Shown one piece after another: positions 1 through 8,352 of a DNA stretch of 64,000 bases (positions are counted from its first letter, which is position 1; each line of letters starts with the position of its first letter). The stretch is from CAVRTM01 sp963696105 (lineage in GTDB: Bacteria > Actinomycetota > Actinomycetes > Actinomycetales > Dermatophilaceae). Location: contig CAVOIP010000005.1 in assembly GCA_963696105.1 (NCBI GenBank), positions 372,001-436,000 on the forward strand, given 5' to 3'. The position numbers and the translations under genes are program-made. The notes under the pieces were generated by a model that was given only the letters and a program-made list of their open reading frames with translations, did no database searches and had not been told where the DNA came from.

Positions 1-1001
1 GACGCCGACAGTGCCGCCACCCCACCGCTCGCCGGCCCGGAGCCGACCCCCGAGGCGGCGAACCCGAAGTCGACGAAGTGCCGCACCACGAGCAGCGCCA
101 GCGACCCGAGCGCGAGCCCCCACAGCCGTTCGCCGGTGGCCCGCGCCACCCCCGTGACCAGGCCGGCGTACACGGCGTACTCCTTGATCCGGTCGGAGGC
201 GACGTCCAGCCACCCGCCGAGCGGGGAGAACGTGCGCGTGTAGCGCGCGACCTCGCCGTCCACGCAGTCGACGACCAGCGAGGTGAGCAGCAGCAGCGAG
301 CCCAGCAGCAGCCACCCCCGCCCTCCCCCGCCGTACGCCGCCGCGCTGGCCAGTCCCAGCGCGAGCGAGACCGCCGTGATCGAGGCGGGGCTCAGGCCGT
401 GGCGGACGGCCCTGCGGGTGAGCCGCCGCGACAGCGGGCGGACCAGGAACGTGGACAGGAAGCCGTCGTCGCTGCGCGAGGCGCGGCGCAGCCGCAGCGC
501 AGCCTCGTCGACCGCGTCCACGGCGGCCAGCGCCGGGGCGGGGTCGACGTCGTCGACGATCCTGAGCGGGAAGTCCCCCGGCCCGAGCTCGCGTACCGGG
601 CCGCGCACGGCCAGCAGCGTCGCGGCGGCGGACAGCAGGGACGAGGGACTGCGGCAGCCGGCCAGCTCAGGGGCGCCGAGGAGCTCCCGCTCCCCGGCCG
701 CGATCCGCAGCGCCACGACCCGCCCGTCGCCGGTGCGCAGCACCGCGCTGTCGCCCCGGGGGTCGGCGACCACGTCGCCGTACACGGTCGGCACGGTCAC
801 GGCACGGGCGTCGACCAGGGCCACCGCACCGGCGTCACCGGCCACGGCCAGCTCGCGCAGCGCCGGCGCGGCGTGCCCGGCGTCGAGGGTGGGTCCCAGG
901 ACCCCGCGCTCCGCGGTGGCGCGGGAGGCCACGGCCCGCTCGAGGTCGTCCGGCAGGTGCCCGTCGCCCACCAGGACGACGAGCGGGCCGGCCTCGGTCA
1001 C
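1..1001 (-). CDS. CDP-alcohol phosphatidyltransferase family protein with N-terminal domain (partial, C-terminus outside window)
   Basis: At least 333 residues are readable on the minus strand from a GTG at 1001; the frame is open at base 1. The first ~190 residues are a soluble domain opening with LVVLVGDGHLPDDLER, compatible with the DUF5941-type N-terminus seen in actinobacterial teichoic-acid clusters. Next come a hydrophobic helix and the CDP-alcohol phosphatidyltransferase signature, seen as DCVDGEVAR, then a G eight residues later, then GWLDVASD, so all four Asp are present. Such enzymes displace CMP from a CDP-alcohol at the membrane. The GTG overlaps the stop of the ATPase gene before it as GTGA, so the two are translationally coupled. 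Family membership is firm from the motif. The acceptor, and whether it primes or elongates a polymer, are inference. Confidence 0.88.
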   Translation of the reverse strand, partial: MTEAGPLVVLVGDGHLPDDLERAVASRATAERGVLGPTLDAGHAAPALRELAVAGDAGAVALVDARAVTVPTVYGDVVADPRGDSAVLRTGDGRVVALRIAAGERELLGAPELAGCRSPSSLLSAAATLLAVRGPVRELGPGDFPLRIVDDVDPAPALAAVDAVDEAALRLRRASRSDDGFLSTFLVRPLSRRLTRRAVRHGLSPASITAVSLALGLASAAAYGGGGRGWLLLGSLLLLTSLVVDCVDGEVARYTRTFSPLGGWLDVASDRIKEYAVYAGLVTGVARATGERLWGLALGSLALLVVRHFVDFGFAASGVGSGPASGGVAALSA

Positions 1002-1735
1002 TTCCGCTTCTGGTCCGCGTTGTACTGGGCGACGGCGTCGGCGACCGGCCCGTCCGCCCGGACCTCGCCGCCCTCGATGTAGAGCCCCCGCTTGCAGAAC
1101 CGCTCGAGGTCCTTCTCGTTGTGCGAGACCAGGAACAGGGTGCGCCCGTTGTCGACCAGGGACTCCATCCGCTCGTAGCACTTCTCCCGGAAGCGCTTGT
1201 CCCCGACGGCGAGCACCTCGTCGACCAGCACGATCGGCTCCTCCAGCGTCGTGATGACGGCGAAGCCGAGACGCACCTGCATCCCGCTGGAGAAGTGCCG
1301 GAACGGGGTGTCCAGGGACTCGCGGATCTCGGCGAAGTCGACGATCTCGTCGAACCGCGCCGCGATCTGCTCACGGCTGAGGCCGTGCAGGCCGCCGGTC
1401 AGCAGGATGTTGTCCCGCGCGGTGAGGTCGCCGACGAAGCCTCCGGTGAGCTCGATCAGCGGGGCGACCCCGCCGTTGACGCGCACGGTGCCCTCGTCCG
1501 GCAACAGCACACCGGCGAGCAGCTTGAGCAGGGTGCTCTTGCCCTGGCCGTTGGCGCCCACCAGACCGACCGCCTCACCCGGCTCGACCGAGAAGGAGAC
1601 GTTGCGCAACGCCCAGAACGTGCCGCGGGGGCTGGTCGAGTGGCCCTTGAAGATCATCTCGCGCAGCGACAGCCGGTAGCGGCGGTTGCGCAGGAACTCG
1701 ATGCCCAGGCCGTCCACCTCGATCATCGGTTGCAT
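998..1735 (-). CDS. wzt: ABC transporter ATP-binding protein, polysaccharide/teichoic acid export (Wzt/TagH-like)
   Basis: A 245-residue ATPase. Walker A GANGQGKST lies at about residues 60-68, the signature FSSGM at 148-152, Walker B IVLVDE at 168-173 and a switch His in VSHNEKD near 203. The N-terminal ~45 residues carry the extension typical of O-antigen/teichoic exporters (RYRLSLREMIFKG). It ends right after the nucleotide-binding domain, so it lacks the C-terminal carbohydrate-binding domain of long Wzt proteins and resembles TagH-type short forms. It starts 1 bp after the permease stop and its own stop overlaps the GTG of the CDP-alcohol phosphatidyltransferase. It presumably powers export of the lipid-linked polymer made by the divergent TagF-like genes, which is inference from context. 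Confidence 0.93.
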   Translation of the reverse strand: MQPMIEVDGLGIEFLRNRRYRLSLREMIFKGHSTSPRGTFWALRNVSFSVEPGEAVGLVGANGQGKSTLLKLLAGVLLPDEGTVRVNGGVAPLIELTGGFVGDLTARDNILLTGGLHGLSREQIAARFDEIVDFAEIRESLDTPFRHFSSGMQVRLGFAVITTLEEPIVLVDEVLAVGDKRFREKCYERMESLVDNGRTLFLVSHNEKDLERFCKRGLYIEGGEVRADGPVADAVAQYNADQKRK

Positions 1736-1736
1736 G

Positions 1737-2531
1737 TCAGATCTCCTTCAGGACGGGGCGCTCGAGCCGGCGGAAGACCGCTGCCCCGGCGAACAGCGCG
1801 ACGAGGCTGAGCACTGCCGAGATGGCGATGCTGTGCCAGCCGAGGAACTCCTTCGGGAAGGCCGTCGAGCGGAAGATGTCGAGGATGCCCGTCATCGGGT
1901 TCAGCTTGAACAGCTGGCGCACCGGCCCGATCTCGAGGCGGCGCACGGAGTAGATCACCGGTGAGAGGTAGAACAGCACCCGCAGCGCGATGCGCACCAC
2001 GCGCGAGAGGTCACGGATCAGCACCGTGGCCGGGGCCAGGGCCAGGCCGATCCCGGTCAGCAGGATGGCCTGCAGCACGATCGCGATCGGGACGAGCACG
2101 ATCTGCCAGGACGGGGCGCGGTGGTAGAGCAGCATGAACAGCGCCACGATCGGCAGGGAGAAGAGGAACTCGGCGCCCTTGGAGCCGACGACCTTCAGCA
2201 CCCAGATCTCCCGGGGCAGCGCGGTGGAGCGCACCAGCCGGGCCTCCGCGCCGAGCGCCGTCGAGCACCCGGTGATCGTGGCGGAGAACCACTGCCACGA
2301 CAGCAGACCCATGACGATGAACAGCACGTAGGGGTCCTCACCGATCCGCCGGCCGGTGAAGACCACCGAGAACACGAACCAGTAGACCCCGGTCATCATC
2401 AACGGGTCGAGGATGGTCCACAGGTAGCCCAGCACCGAGCCGGCGTAACGGACCTTCAGGTCACGCACGATCAGCAGCCACAGGATGCCGCGGCTCTCCC
2501 AGAGGGCACGAGCCCGTTCAACCAGGCTCAT
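1737..2531 (-). CDS. wzm: ABC transporter permease, polysaccharide/teichoic acid export (Wzm/TagG-like)
   Basis: A 264-residue ABC-2 type permease. The start is the ATG at 2531 (MSLVERARALWESRG); an in-frame extension to 3596 is only a shadow of the divergent gene. The N-terminal amphipathic stretch leads to VRDLKVRYAGSVLGYLWTIL, a hallmark of this permease family, followed by about six membrane segments and a C-terminal helix pair. Its stop lies 1 bp before the ATPase start, so the two form an exporter operon with the CDP-alcohol phosphatidyltransferase. It would form the channel dimer that moves undecaprenol-linked polymer across the membrane. Substrate identity is inferred from the adjacent CDP-ribitol and TagF genes. 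Confidence 0.92.
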   Translation of the reverse strand: MSLVERARALWESRGILWLLIVRDLKVRYAGSVLGYLWTILDPLMMTGVYWFVFSVVFTGRRIGEDPYVLFIVMGLLSWQWFSATITGCSTALGAEARLVRSTALPREIWVLKVVGSKGAEFLFSLPIVALFMLLYHRAPSWQIVLVPIAIVLQAILLTGIGLALAPATVLIRDLSRVVRIALRVLFYLSPVIYSVRRLEIGPVRQLFKLNPMTGILDIFRSTAFPKEFLGWHSIAISAVLSLVALFAGAAVFRRLERPVLKEI

Positions 2532-2642
2532 GCCGTACCTCGTTCTCGCTGATCGGTGGAAAGGACGAGGACACAATACGCGCGGTTGCCGGGACTTCCC
2601 GCCACCACGTCCGGAGCGGCCCCGTGGCGCGGTTTCCCTTGT

Positions 2643-2648
2643 TATCGT
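2643..2648 (+). promoter_or_regulatory. Candidate -10 element TATCGT for the DUF6541-like gene
   Basis: TATCGT fits the actinobacterial TAnnnT -10. It would give a leader of roughly 85 nt before the GTG at 2742. An in-frame GTG at 2658 lies only 9 nt after the hexamer, so a near-leaderless longer form is possible. Confidence 0.35.
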
Positions 2649-2741
2649 CGGGAGCACGTGCGGGCGGAGAGCGACGGGCCGGCCGCCGCCGTGGCGCACG
2701 CGTCGTGTGTCCCACGGTGCAGCCCAGACGGGAGGACCGCC

Positions 2742-4763
2742 GTGCTGACCGTCCTCGCCGCCGTCGTCCTGGCCGCCGCACCCGGAGCACTCCTCGCGCT
2801 GGCCCTGCCGGCCGGTCGCGACCGCTGGGCCGCCTGGGCCGGGGCACCGGCGCTCACCCTGGGGCTCACGGGCATCGCGATGGGCTGGCTGCCGCGGCTG
2901 GGGCTGCCGCGGGGGGCGGGGGCCGTCCTCGTCGGCGAGCTGGCCCTGGCCGCCGCCGTCGTCCTCGCCGCACGGCTGCGGCAACGTCGCCGCAGTGCGC
3001 GCCCGCTGGACCCCCGGCGGAGGCGCCGCCCCGAGACGCTGGACCTGGTCTGCCTGGGTGTCCCCGCCGCGCTCGCGGTCACGCTCGGCGTGCTGCTGCT
3101 CGGCGGGTTCGCCGCTCCACCGGGCTGGGACGCCATGAACCACGCGTTGCTGACGCGCAACATCCTGCAGACCGGCAGCACCGCGGTCGCGTCGGTGTGC
3201 ACGTCCGGCTACCCCCACCCGGTGGTGTCCTGCGACTTCTACCCCCTGGCCGCCGACGTCTCCTGGGCCCAGGCCGCCCTGCTGACCGGCGGCCCGGTCA
3301 GCTCGGCCATGGCCGCCTGGGCCGTCGTCGTGGGCCCGGTCCAGCTCGTCGTCTCGGTCTACGCCTGCGTCCGTGCCCTGGGCGGCCGCCCGGTGGTGGG
3401 CGGCGCCGCCGCTGCCGCGACCACCCTCGTCGGGCCGCTGTACGCCTCGATGCTGACCGGCCGGGCGCCCGAGCAGGCCGGGCCCGGCCTCAGCGTCGCG
3501 GTCGCCCTCATGGTCGCCCTCGCGGTGCGCGGCCGCTTCCCCTTCCGGCTGGGGCTCCTGGCCGGGATCGGCGTGGCCGGGATCGTGCTGACCCACACGT
3601 ACGACGTGCTGTTCGCCGCCGTCCTCGCGGCCGGGCTGCTGGTGTGGGTGCGCGGCCGGCTCACCGCGCGGTCGGCCGCGTGGACGCTCGGCGCCGTGGC
3701 CGCCACCACCGTCGCGGCGCTGGTGCCGTTCGCGACCACGCTGCTCGGCGCGGGCGCCCAGCGGTCCAGCACCCCGCCGCTCCTGCAGGGCCGGCTCGGC
3801 AAGGCATTGACCTACTGGGTGACCGACCTGCTGCGTTACGTCCCCCTCGGCTACCCCGCCCCCGGTGGTCGCGCCCCGGTGCTGCAGATGGCGCCGGTGC
3901 AGGTCGCGGCGTGGGCGGTGGTCGCCTGCCTCCTCGCCTCACCCCTCTGCCTGGCGCTGCCCCGGCTGCGGTGGGCGCGTCCCTGGCTGGTGGCGTACCT
4001 CGTCTGGACCGCCATCGGCATCTGGACCTCGGTGTCGGGCTCCGCGGCGTCACTGCTGCTGTCCGGGCTCTGGTACGGCGTCCGCGAGCGCGTCCGCACC
4101 ATGATCCTGCCCGTCTACGGCGTCCTGGCCGTCGCGGGCGCCTGCGCGCTCGCGACGGTGCTGTACGGGGCGGCAGGCCGGGTCCTGCGCCGGAGCCGGC
4201 GCACCGACGCCGGGGCGCCGGCTGGTCCAGCCGGCCGGGTGGTCGTGGGCGGGGCCGCGGTCCTGCTCGTCGGCCTGCTGGCGGCGGTCGCGCTGCTGCC
4301 GCACACCCGCGCTCCGCTGCGCGCCGACCTCGCCCGGCGTGCGCCGGTCGGGGCGTCGTACGCCCGGACGTTCGCGTGGCTGGCCCGGTCGACCCCTCCT
4401 GGCGGCGTCGCGGCGTACGACCGGCACCTGGAGATGATGACGTGGTCCTGGGCCGACGACGGCGTCAGGCCGCTGTTCGGCATCCCGCCGCTGCGCGCGG
4501 AGGACCGCGCCGACTACGGGCGGCGGTTCCGCGCGTGGGACTGGCTCGTCGCCAACCCGGGCGCGGCGCCCGCGGGCTGCCTGGTGCGCGACTACGGCGT
4601 GCGGTACGTCGTCGTGGGGTCGGCCCGGGTGCCGGGGTGGCCGGCCCACTACAGTCGGCGGCGGCTGGCCGCCAGCCCTCGTGTCGACCTCGTGCACCGC
4701 GACGGCGGCATCCGGGTCTACGCCGTCAACGCGGCCGGGCGAGCCTGCCCGGCCGGGCGTTGA
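2742..4763 (+). CDS. Large polytopic membrane protein, DUF6541/GT-C-like
   Basis: A 673-residue protein starting at the GTG at 2742, which has a GGGAGG ribosome site seven bases upstream; the longer open frame before it lacks coding character. About 12-14 hydrophobic helices are visible, starting at the N-terminus, followed by a ~150-residue hydrophilic C-terminal domain beginning near FAWLARSTPPGG. An early acidic loop (PPGWDAMNHALLTRN) recalls the Asp-containing first loop of GT-C glycosyltransferases. The architecture matches a second protein at 19924-21912, and both resemble what is annotated as DUF6541 in actinobacterial glycan loci. It is divergent from the exporter and 84 bp ahead of the CDP-ribitol synthase. 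A lipid-linked sugar transferase or polymer-processing role is inference. Confidence 0.72.
   Translation: MLTVLAAVVLAAAPGALLALALPAGRDRWAAWAGAPALTLGLTGIAMGWLPRLGLPRGAGAVLVGELALAAAVVLAARLRQRRRSARPLDPRRRRRPETLDLVCLGVPAALAVTLGVLLLGGFAAPPGWDAMNHALLTRNILQTGSTAVASVCTSGYPHPVVSCDFYPLAADVSWAQAALLTGGPVSSAMAAWAVVVGPVQLVVSVYACVRALGGRPVVGGAAAAATTLVGPLYASMLTGRAPEQAGPGLSVAVALMVALAVRGRFPFRLGLLAGIGVAGIVLTHTYDVLFAAVLAAGLLVWVRGRLTARSAAWTLGAVAATTVAALVPFATTLLGAGAQRSSTPPLLQGRLGKALTYWVTDLLRYVPLGYPAPGGRAPVLQMAPVQVAAWAVVACLLASPLCLALPRLRWARPWLVAYLVWTAIGIWTSVSGSAASLLLSGLWYGVRERVRTMILPVYGVLAVAGACALATVLYGAAGRVLRRSRRTDAGAPAGPAGRVVVGGAAVLLVGLLAAVALLPHTRAPLRADLARRAPVGASYARTFAWLARSTPPGGVAAYDRHLEMMTWSWADDGVRPLFGIPPLRAEDRADYGRRFRAWDWLVANPGAAPAGCLVRDYGVRYVVVGSARVPGWPAHYSRRRLAASPRVDLVHRDGGIRVYAVNAAGRACPAGR
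4732..4755. other. Perfect 9-bp hairpin at gene end
   Basis: CGGCCGGGC at 4732-4740 pairs with GCCCGGCCG at 4747-4755 across a 6-nt loop, inside the last codons before the stop at 4763. It lacks a T-run, so a terminator role is only possible. Confidence 0.35.
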
Positions 4764-4790
4764 ACCGGGGTCGCCGCACGGCTCATGCGC

Positions 4791-4796
4791 TACCGT
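4791..4796 (+). promoter_or_regulatory. Candidate -10 element TACCGT for the CDP-ribitol synthase operon
   Basis: TACCGT lies 51 bp before the ATG at 4848, giving a predicted leader of about 45 nt. It follows the hairpin at the end of the preceding gene. Confidence 0.4.
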
Positions 4797-4847
4797 GACG
4801 GTGCGCTGGCCGGCGCATGAACTCCCCCGGAAGGCATTCCTCCAGCG

Positions 4848-6332
4848 ATGTCCACACCTTTGCGCACGGTTGCCGTCGTCCTGGCCGGAGGCACCGGCTC
4901 CCGGGTCGGCCTGAACATCCCCAAGCAGCTGCTCAAGGTCGCGGGCAAGACCATTCTCGAGCACACGCTGGACGTCTTCCAGGACGCGCCGGAGATCGAC
5001 GACATCGTCCTGCTGATGAACCGCGCCCACGTCGACGAGGCCCGCCGGCTCGCGGCGCCGTACGGCAAGGTCAGCACCGTCGAGGCGGGGGGCAGCACCC
5101 GCAACGAGACGACGCACACCGCCCTGACCGCGCTCAGCGCCCTCGGCGAGGAGGACTGCTGGGTGCTCTTCCACGACGCCGTGCGGCCGCTGCTGGACCA
5201 CCGCATCATCACCGAGTGCGTGGCCGCGCTCGCCCACTACGACGCCGTGGACGTCGCGATCCCCTCCGCCGACACGATCATCGTGGTGGACGAGCACGAG
5301 GAGATCACCGACGTCCCCGACCGCAACCGCATCCGGCGCGGCCAGACACCCCAGGCGTTCCGGCTGTCCACCATCCGCCGCGCCTACGAGCTGGCCTGGC
5401 AGGACCCGCACTTCACCGCGACCGACGACTGCAGCGTCGTCCTGCGCTACCTCCCGGACGTGCCGATCGGCGTGGTGCCCGGGTCGGAGCAGAACATGAA
5501 GGTCACCCACCCGATCGACATCTTCCTGGCCGACAAGCTGTTCCAGCTCGCCAGCTCGGCGCCGCCGCCGGCCGACCCCACGGCCTACCAGACGGCGCTG
5601 GCCGGCAAGAGCGTCGTCGTGCTCGGCGGCAGCTACGGCATCGGCGCCGACATCGCCGCGCTCGTCACCAGCTTCGGCGGCACCGCCCACACCTTCAGCC
5701 GGTCATCGACCGGCACGCACGTCGAACGCGCCGAGGACGTCGAGGCCGCGCTCCGGGCCGCCTTCGAGGCCAGCGGCCGGATCGACTACGTCATCGTCAC
5801 CGCGGGCGTGCTGCGCCGCGGCCCCCTGGTCGACACCCCGATCGAGGAGATCGAGGAGACGATCCGGGTCAACTACATGGCGCCCGTGGTCGCGGCGCGG
5901 GCCGCGCTGCCCTACCTGCAGGAGACCAAGGGCCAGCTGATGCTCTTCACCAGCAGCTCCTACACCCGCGGCCGCGCGGACTACTCGATCTACTCCTCCA
6001 CCAAGGCCGCCGTGGTCAACCTGACCCAGGCCCTTGCCGATGAGTGGGCGCCGGTCGGCGTGCGGGTCAACTGCGTCAACCCCGAGCGCACCTCGACGCC
6101 GATGCGGACCAGGGCCTTCGGTGCCGAGCCGGAGGGGTCGCTGCTCTCGTCCAAGGCGGTCGCCCTCACCTCCATCGACGTCCTGCTCTCCGACCTGACC
6201 GGCCACGTCATCGACGTGCGCCGCGTCGAGCCGGGCGACCACGCCATGTCCCGCACGGAGCTCGAGGCCAGCCGGATCGCCGCGGCACTGGTCGAGGCGG
6301 AGTCCGGCCCGGACGTCCCCGCCGACGTCTGA
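4848..6332 (+). CDS. Bifunctional CDP-ribitol synthase: IspD/TarI-type cytidylyltransferase fused to short-chain reductase (Bcs1-like)
   Basis: A 494-residue two-domain enzyme. Residues 1-235 are an IspD-family cytidylyltransferase: LAGGTGSRVG at 12-21, PKQ at 25-27, FHDAVRPL at 108-115, GQTPQAF at 165-171 and KVTHPID at 218-224. Residues ~250-470 are a classical short-chain dehydrogenase: nucleotide loop GGSYGIG at 260-266, VTAG at 317-320, the Ser triad region at 369-371, and catalytic YSSTK with Tyr382 and Lys386. This order equals Haemophilus influenzae Bcs1, which reduces ribulose-5-phosphate and then makes CDP-ribitol. In TarI/TarJ pathways the reductase is a zinc-type enzyme instead. 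It lies 7 bp before the first TagF-like gene, so it should supply activated alditol phosphate. Ribitol rather than another alditol is inference. Confidence 0.87.
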   Translation: MSTPLRTVAVVLAGGTGSRVGLNIPKQLLKVAGKTILEHTLDVFQDAPEIDDIVLLMNRAHVDEARRLAAPYGKVSTVEAGGSTRNETTHTALTALSALGEEDCWVLFHDAVRPLLDHRIITECVAALAHYDAVDVAIPSADTIIVVDEHEEITDVPDRNRIRRGQTPQAFRLSTIRRAYELAWQDPHFTATDDCSVVLRYLPDVPIGVVPGSEQNMKVTHPIDIFLADKLFQLASSAPPPADPTAYQTALAGKSVVVLGGSYGIGADIAALVTSFGGTAHTFSRSSTGTHVERAEDVEAALRAAFEASGRIDYVIVTAGVLRRGPLVDTPIEEIEETIRVNYMAPVVAARAALPYLQETKGQLMLFTSSSYTRGRADYSIYSSTKAAVVNLTQALADEWAPVGVRVNCVNPERTSTPMRTRAFGAEPEGSLLSSKAVALTSIDVLLSDLTGHVIDVRRVEPGDHAMSRTELEASRIAAALVEAESGPDVPADV

Positions 6333-6339
6333 GCGCCCG

Positions 6340-8352
6340 ATGGCCAGAACGACGGGGGTCGTGTTGACCCGGTCCGAGAGGATCCCGCCGCGCCCCACCA
6401 GCAGGACCGCCTTCGCTGTGGCAGGCGTGGTCGCGCTGGCCCACCTCGGGCTGCTGGCGAGCGCCGCGCTGGGGCGCGCCGTGGTGTTCGCGGTCCTGGC
6501 GGTGGCCTGCACCGCGCTCGAGCCGGTCGCGGAGCGCGTGGTCCCGCTGCTGCCCTGGGCGCTCACCCGGACGCTGCTCACCCTTCCCTGGCGCTGGGCG
6601 GTCACCCTGGCGGCGCTGCTGTGCCTCATGGTCGTGCGCCCGGTCCCCGACACCGCGCTCGCCGGGACGGTCCTGGTCGCCGGGGTGGTCCTCGCCCTCT
6701 CGGCGGCCCTCGTCGAGGGGTTCGCCGAGCTCGTCGAGCACCTGCGCAAGAGCCCGGTGCTCACCCGCAACCTGCCGGTCCCGGGCCTGTCGCTGCCCCC
6801 CTACCCCCGCTGGCTGCTGCGCCTGCGCGCTCGGGCGCTCACACCCTCCCACCTGCTGCTCGTCGTCCCGCCGGCACTGGCCGTGGCGGGCGCCCTCCCG
6901 CACGCGGTGGTGATCACCGTGCTGGCTGCCTCGGTGCTGTCGGCCGTCGCCGTGGCGCTGACCGCCGCCCGGGTCGTCCTGGCCACCCGCCGGAACAACC
7001 CGCGCGCCGTCGTCCCGCCGGCCGTGCAGGCCCAGGTCACGGCGCTGGCCCCCGACCTCGTCCTGTACTACGGCGGCGGACCCGACGCCCTGTACCAGGT
7101 GGAGATGTGGCTGCCGGTGCTCGAGCAGAGCCACCACCGCACCCTGGTCGTGCTGCGGGACCGCGAGTCGCTGCGGCTGATGAGCCAGACCCGGCTGCCG
7201 GTCCTGTGTGCGCCGGCCGGCACCGTCCTGATGGCCTTCGACCTGTCCACCGTGCGCGGCGCGCTCTTCGTCGCCAACGCCGCCACCAACATCCACCTGC
7301 TGCGCAAGCGCGGCATGACCACCGCCTTCATCGGGCACGGCGACAGCGACAAGCAGGCCAGCAGCAACCCGTTCGTCAAGGTGTACGACGAGCTGTGGGT
7401 GGCCGGCCCCGCCGGCGCCGAGCGCTACGAGGGCCCGGACACCGTGGCCGTCACCGGTCGGCTGGTCGAGGTCGGCCGCCCCCAGGCCGGCAGCGGCGGC
7501 CCCCGGGAGCGCGCCGGGGAGCCGGCGACCGTGCTCTACGCCCCGACGTGGGAGGGCTGGGGTGACGAGCCCTACCACTCCTCGCTGCCGTTCGAGGGTG
7601 TCGAGCTCGTACGCCGGTTGCTGGCGACCCCCGGCGTGCGGCTGCTCTACCGCCCGCACCCCCTCACCGGCACCCAGAGCACCCCGGTCCGGCGGGCCCA
7701 CCTGGAGGTCCTGGAGCTGCTGCGTGCCGCGGGGGCCCCGGCATCCGGTGACGTCCCCGGTGCCCCGGGCGTCCCCGGTGCCCCCAGTGCTCCCGGTGCG
7801 CCGGCCGACGGCGCGGCCGCCGACGACTCCCGGCTGGACGACCTGGCCCTGATGGTGGCCCGTTCGGAGCCGGGGCCGGCCGCCTCGTCCGCGGCGCACG
7901 CCCGGCGGCTGGAGGAGGATGCCTACTGGTCCTGCACGGGGCCGGAGGTGCCGCGCGTCGTCGAGGGCGCGTGGCCGGGTCTGGCCAGCTGCTTCGCCCA
8001 CAGCGACCTGCTGATCGCCGACGTCTCCAGCGTCGTCTCCGACTGGGTCGCCCTCGACCGCCCCTACGCGCTGGTCGACGCCGCAGGCCTCGGTCGCGAG
8101 GAGTTCCACCGCCGCTACCCGAGCAGCCGCGGAGGGCGGCTGCTGGGACCGGGCGGCGCCGGCCTCGACGCCCTCGTCGCGGACCTCCTGACGGGCAGCG
8201 ACCCCGATGCCGCCGCCCGCTCCACCATCCGCCGGCACCTGCTCGGCTCCTCCCCTGATGACGGCGCCGCACGCTTCGAGGCCGCGCTCGACCGGATGGT
8301 GCACCAGACCGCCGGCACGGACCGCCACGACCAGGAAGGCCTTCGACGGTGA
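6340..8352 (+). CDS. TagF-like CDP-alditol:poly(alditol phosphate) transferase with N-terminal membrane domain (copy 1)
   Basis: A 670-residue protein. Residues ~20-210 hold about six hydrophobic helices. A TagF-type transferase domain follows, with the catalytic-type GHGDSDK (His ~333), VLYAPTWEGW, RPHPLTG (His ~440) and the C-terminal LLIADVSSVVSDW. The canonical Bacillus TagF N-terminus is soluble, so the membrane-anchored form is a lineage variant. A collagen-like Gly-Ala-Pro-rich insert sits around residues 465-490 (bases 7735-7815). It starts 7 bp after the CDP-ribitol synthase with a weak ribosome site; a GTG at 6361 is an alternative start. Its stop overlaps the next gene as GTGA. It probably polymerises ribitol- or glycerol-phosphate on a lipid carrier at the inner face of the membrane. 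Confidence 0.86.
   Translation: MARTTGVVLTRSERIPPRPTSRTAFAVAGVVALAHLGLLASAALGRAVVFAVLAVACTALEPVAERVVPLLPWALTRTLLTLPWRWAVTLAALLCLMVVRPVPDTALAGTVLVAGVVLALSAALVEGFAELVEHLRKSPVLTRNLPVPGLSLPPYPRWLLRLRARALTPSHLLLVVPPALAVAGALPHAVVITVLAASVLSAVAVALTAARVVLATRRNNPRAVVPPAVQAQVTALAPDLVLYYGGGPDALYQVEMWLPVLEQSHHRTLVVLRDRESLRLMSQTRLPVLCAPAGTVLMAFDLSTVRGALFVANAATNIHLLRKRGMTTAFIGHGDSDKQASSNPFVKVYDELWVAGPAGAERYEGPDTVAVTGRLVEVGRPQAGSGGPRERAGEPATVLYAPTWEGWGDEPYHSSLPFEGVELVRRLLATPGVRLLYRPHPLTGTQSTPVRRAHLEVLELLRAAGAPASGDVPGAPGVPGAPSAPGAPADGAAADDSRLDDLALMVARSEPGPAASSAAHARRLEEDAYWSCTGPEVPRVVEGAWPGLASCFAHSDLLIADVSSVVSDWVALDRPYALVDAAGLGREEFHRRYPSSRGGRLLGPGGAGLDALVADLLTGSDPDAAARSTIRRHLLGSSPDDGAARFEAALDRMVHQTAGTDRHDQEGLRR

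Noticed and set aside
2532..3596. N-terminal extension of the Wzm permease frame
   Set aside because: The permease family begins at MSLVERARALWE; the extension is antisense to the divergent membrane-protein gene and lacks any domain.
6208..8328. 706-codon open frame on the minus strand opposite the first TagF-like gene
   Set aside because: Composition is Gly/Arg/Gln-rich shadow sequence and the plus strand carries clear TagF motifs.
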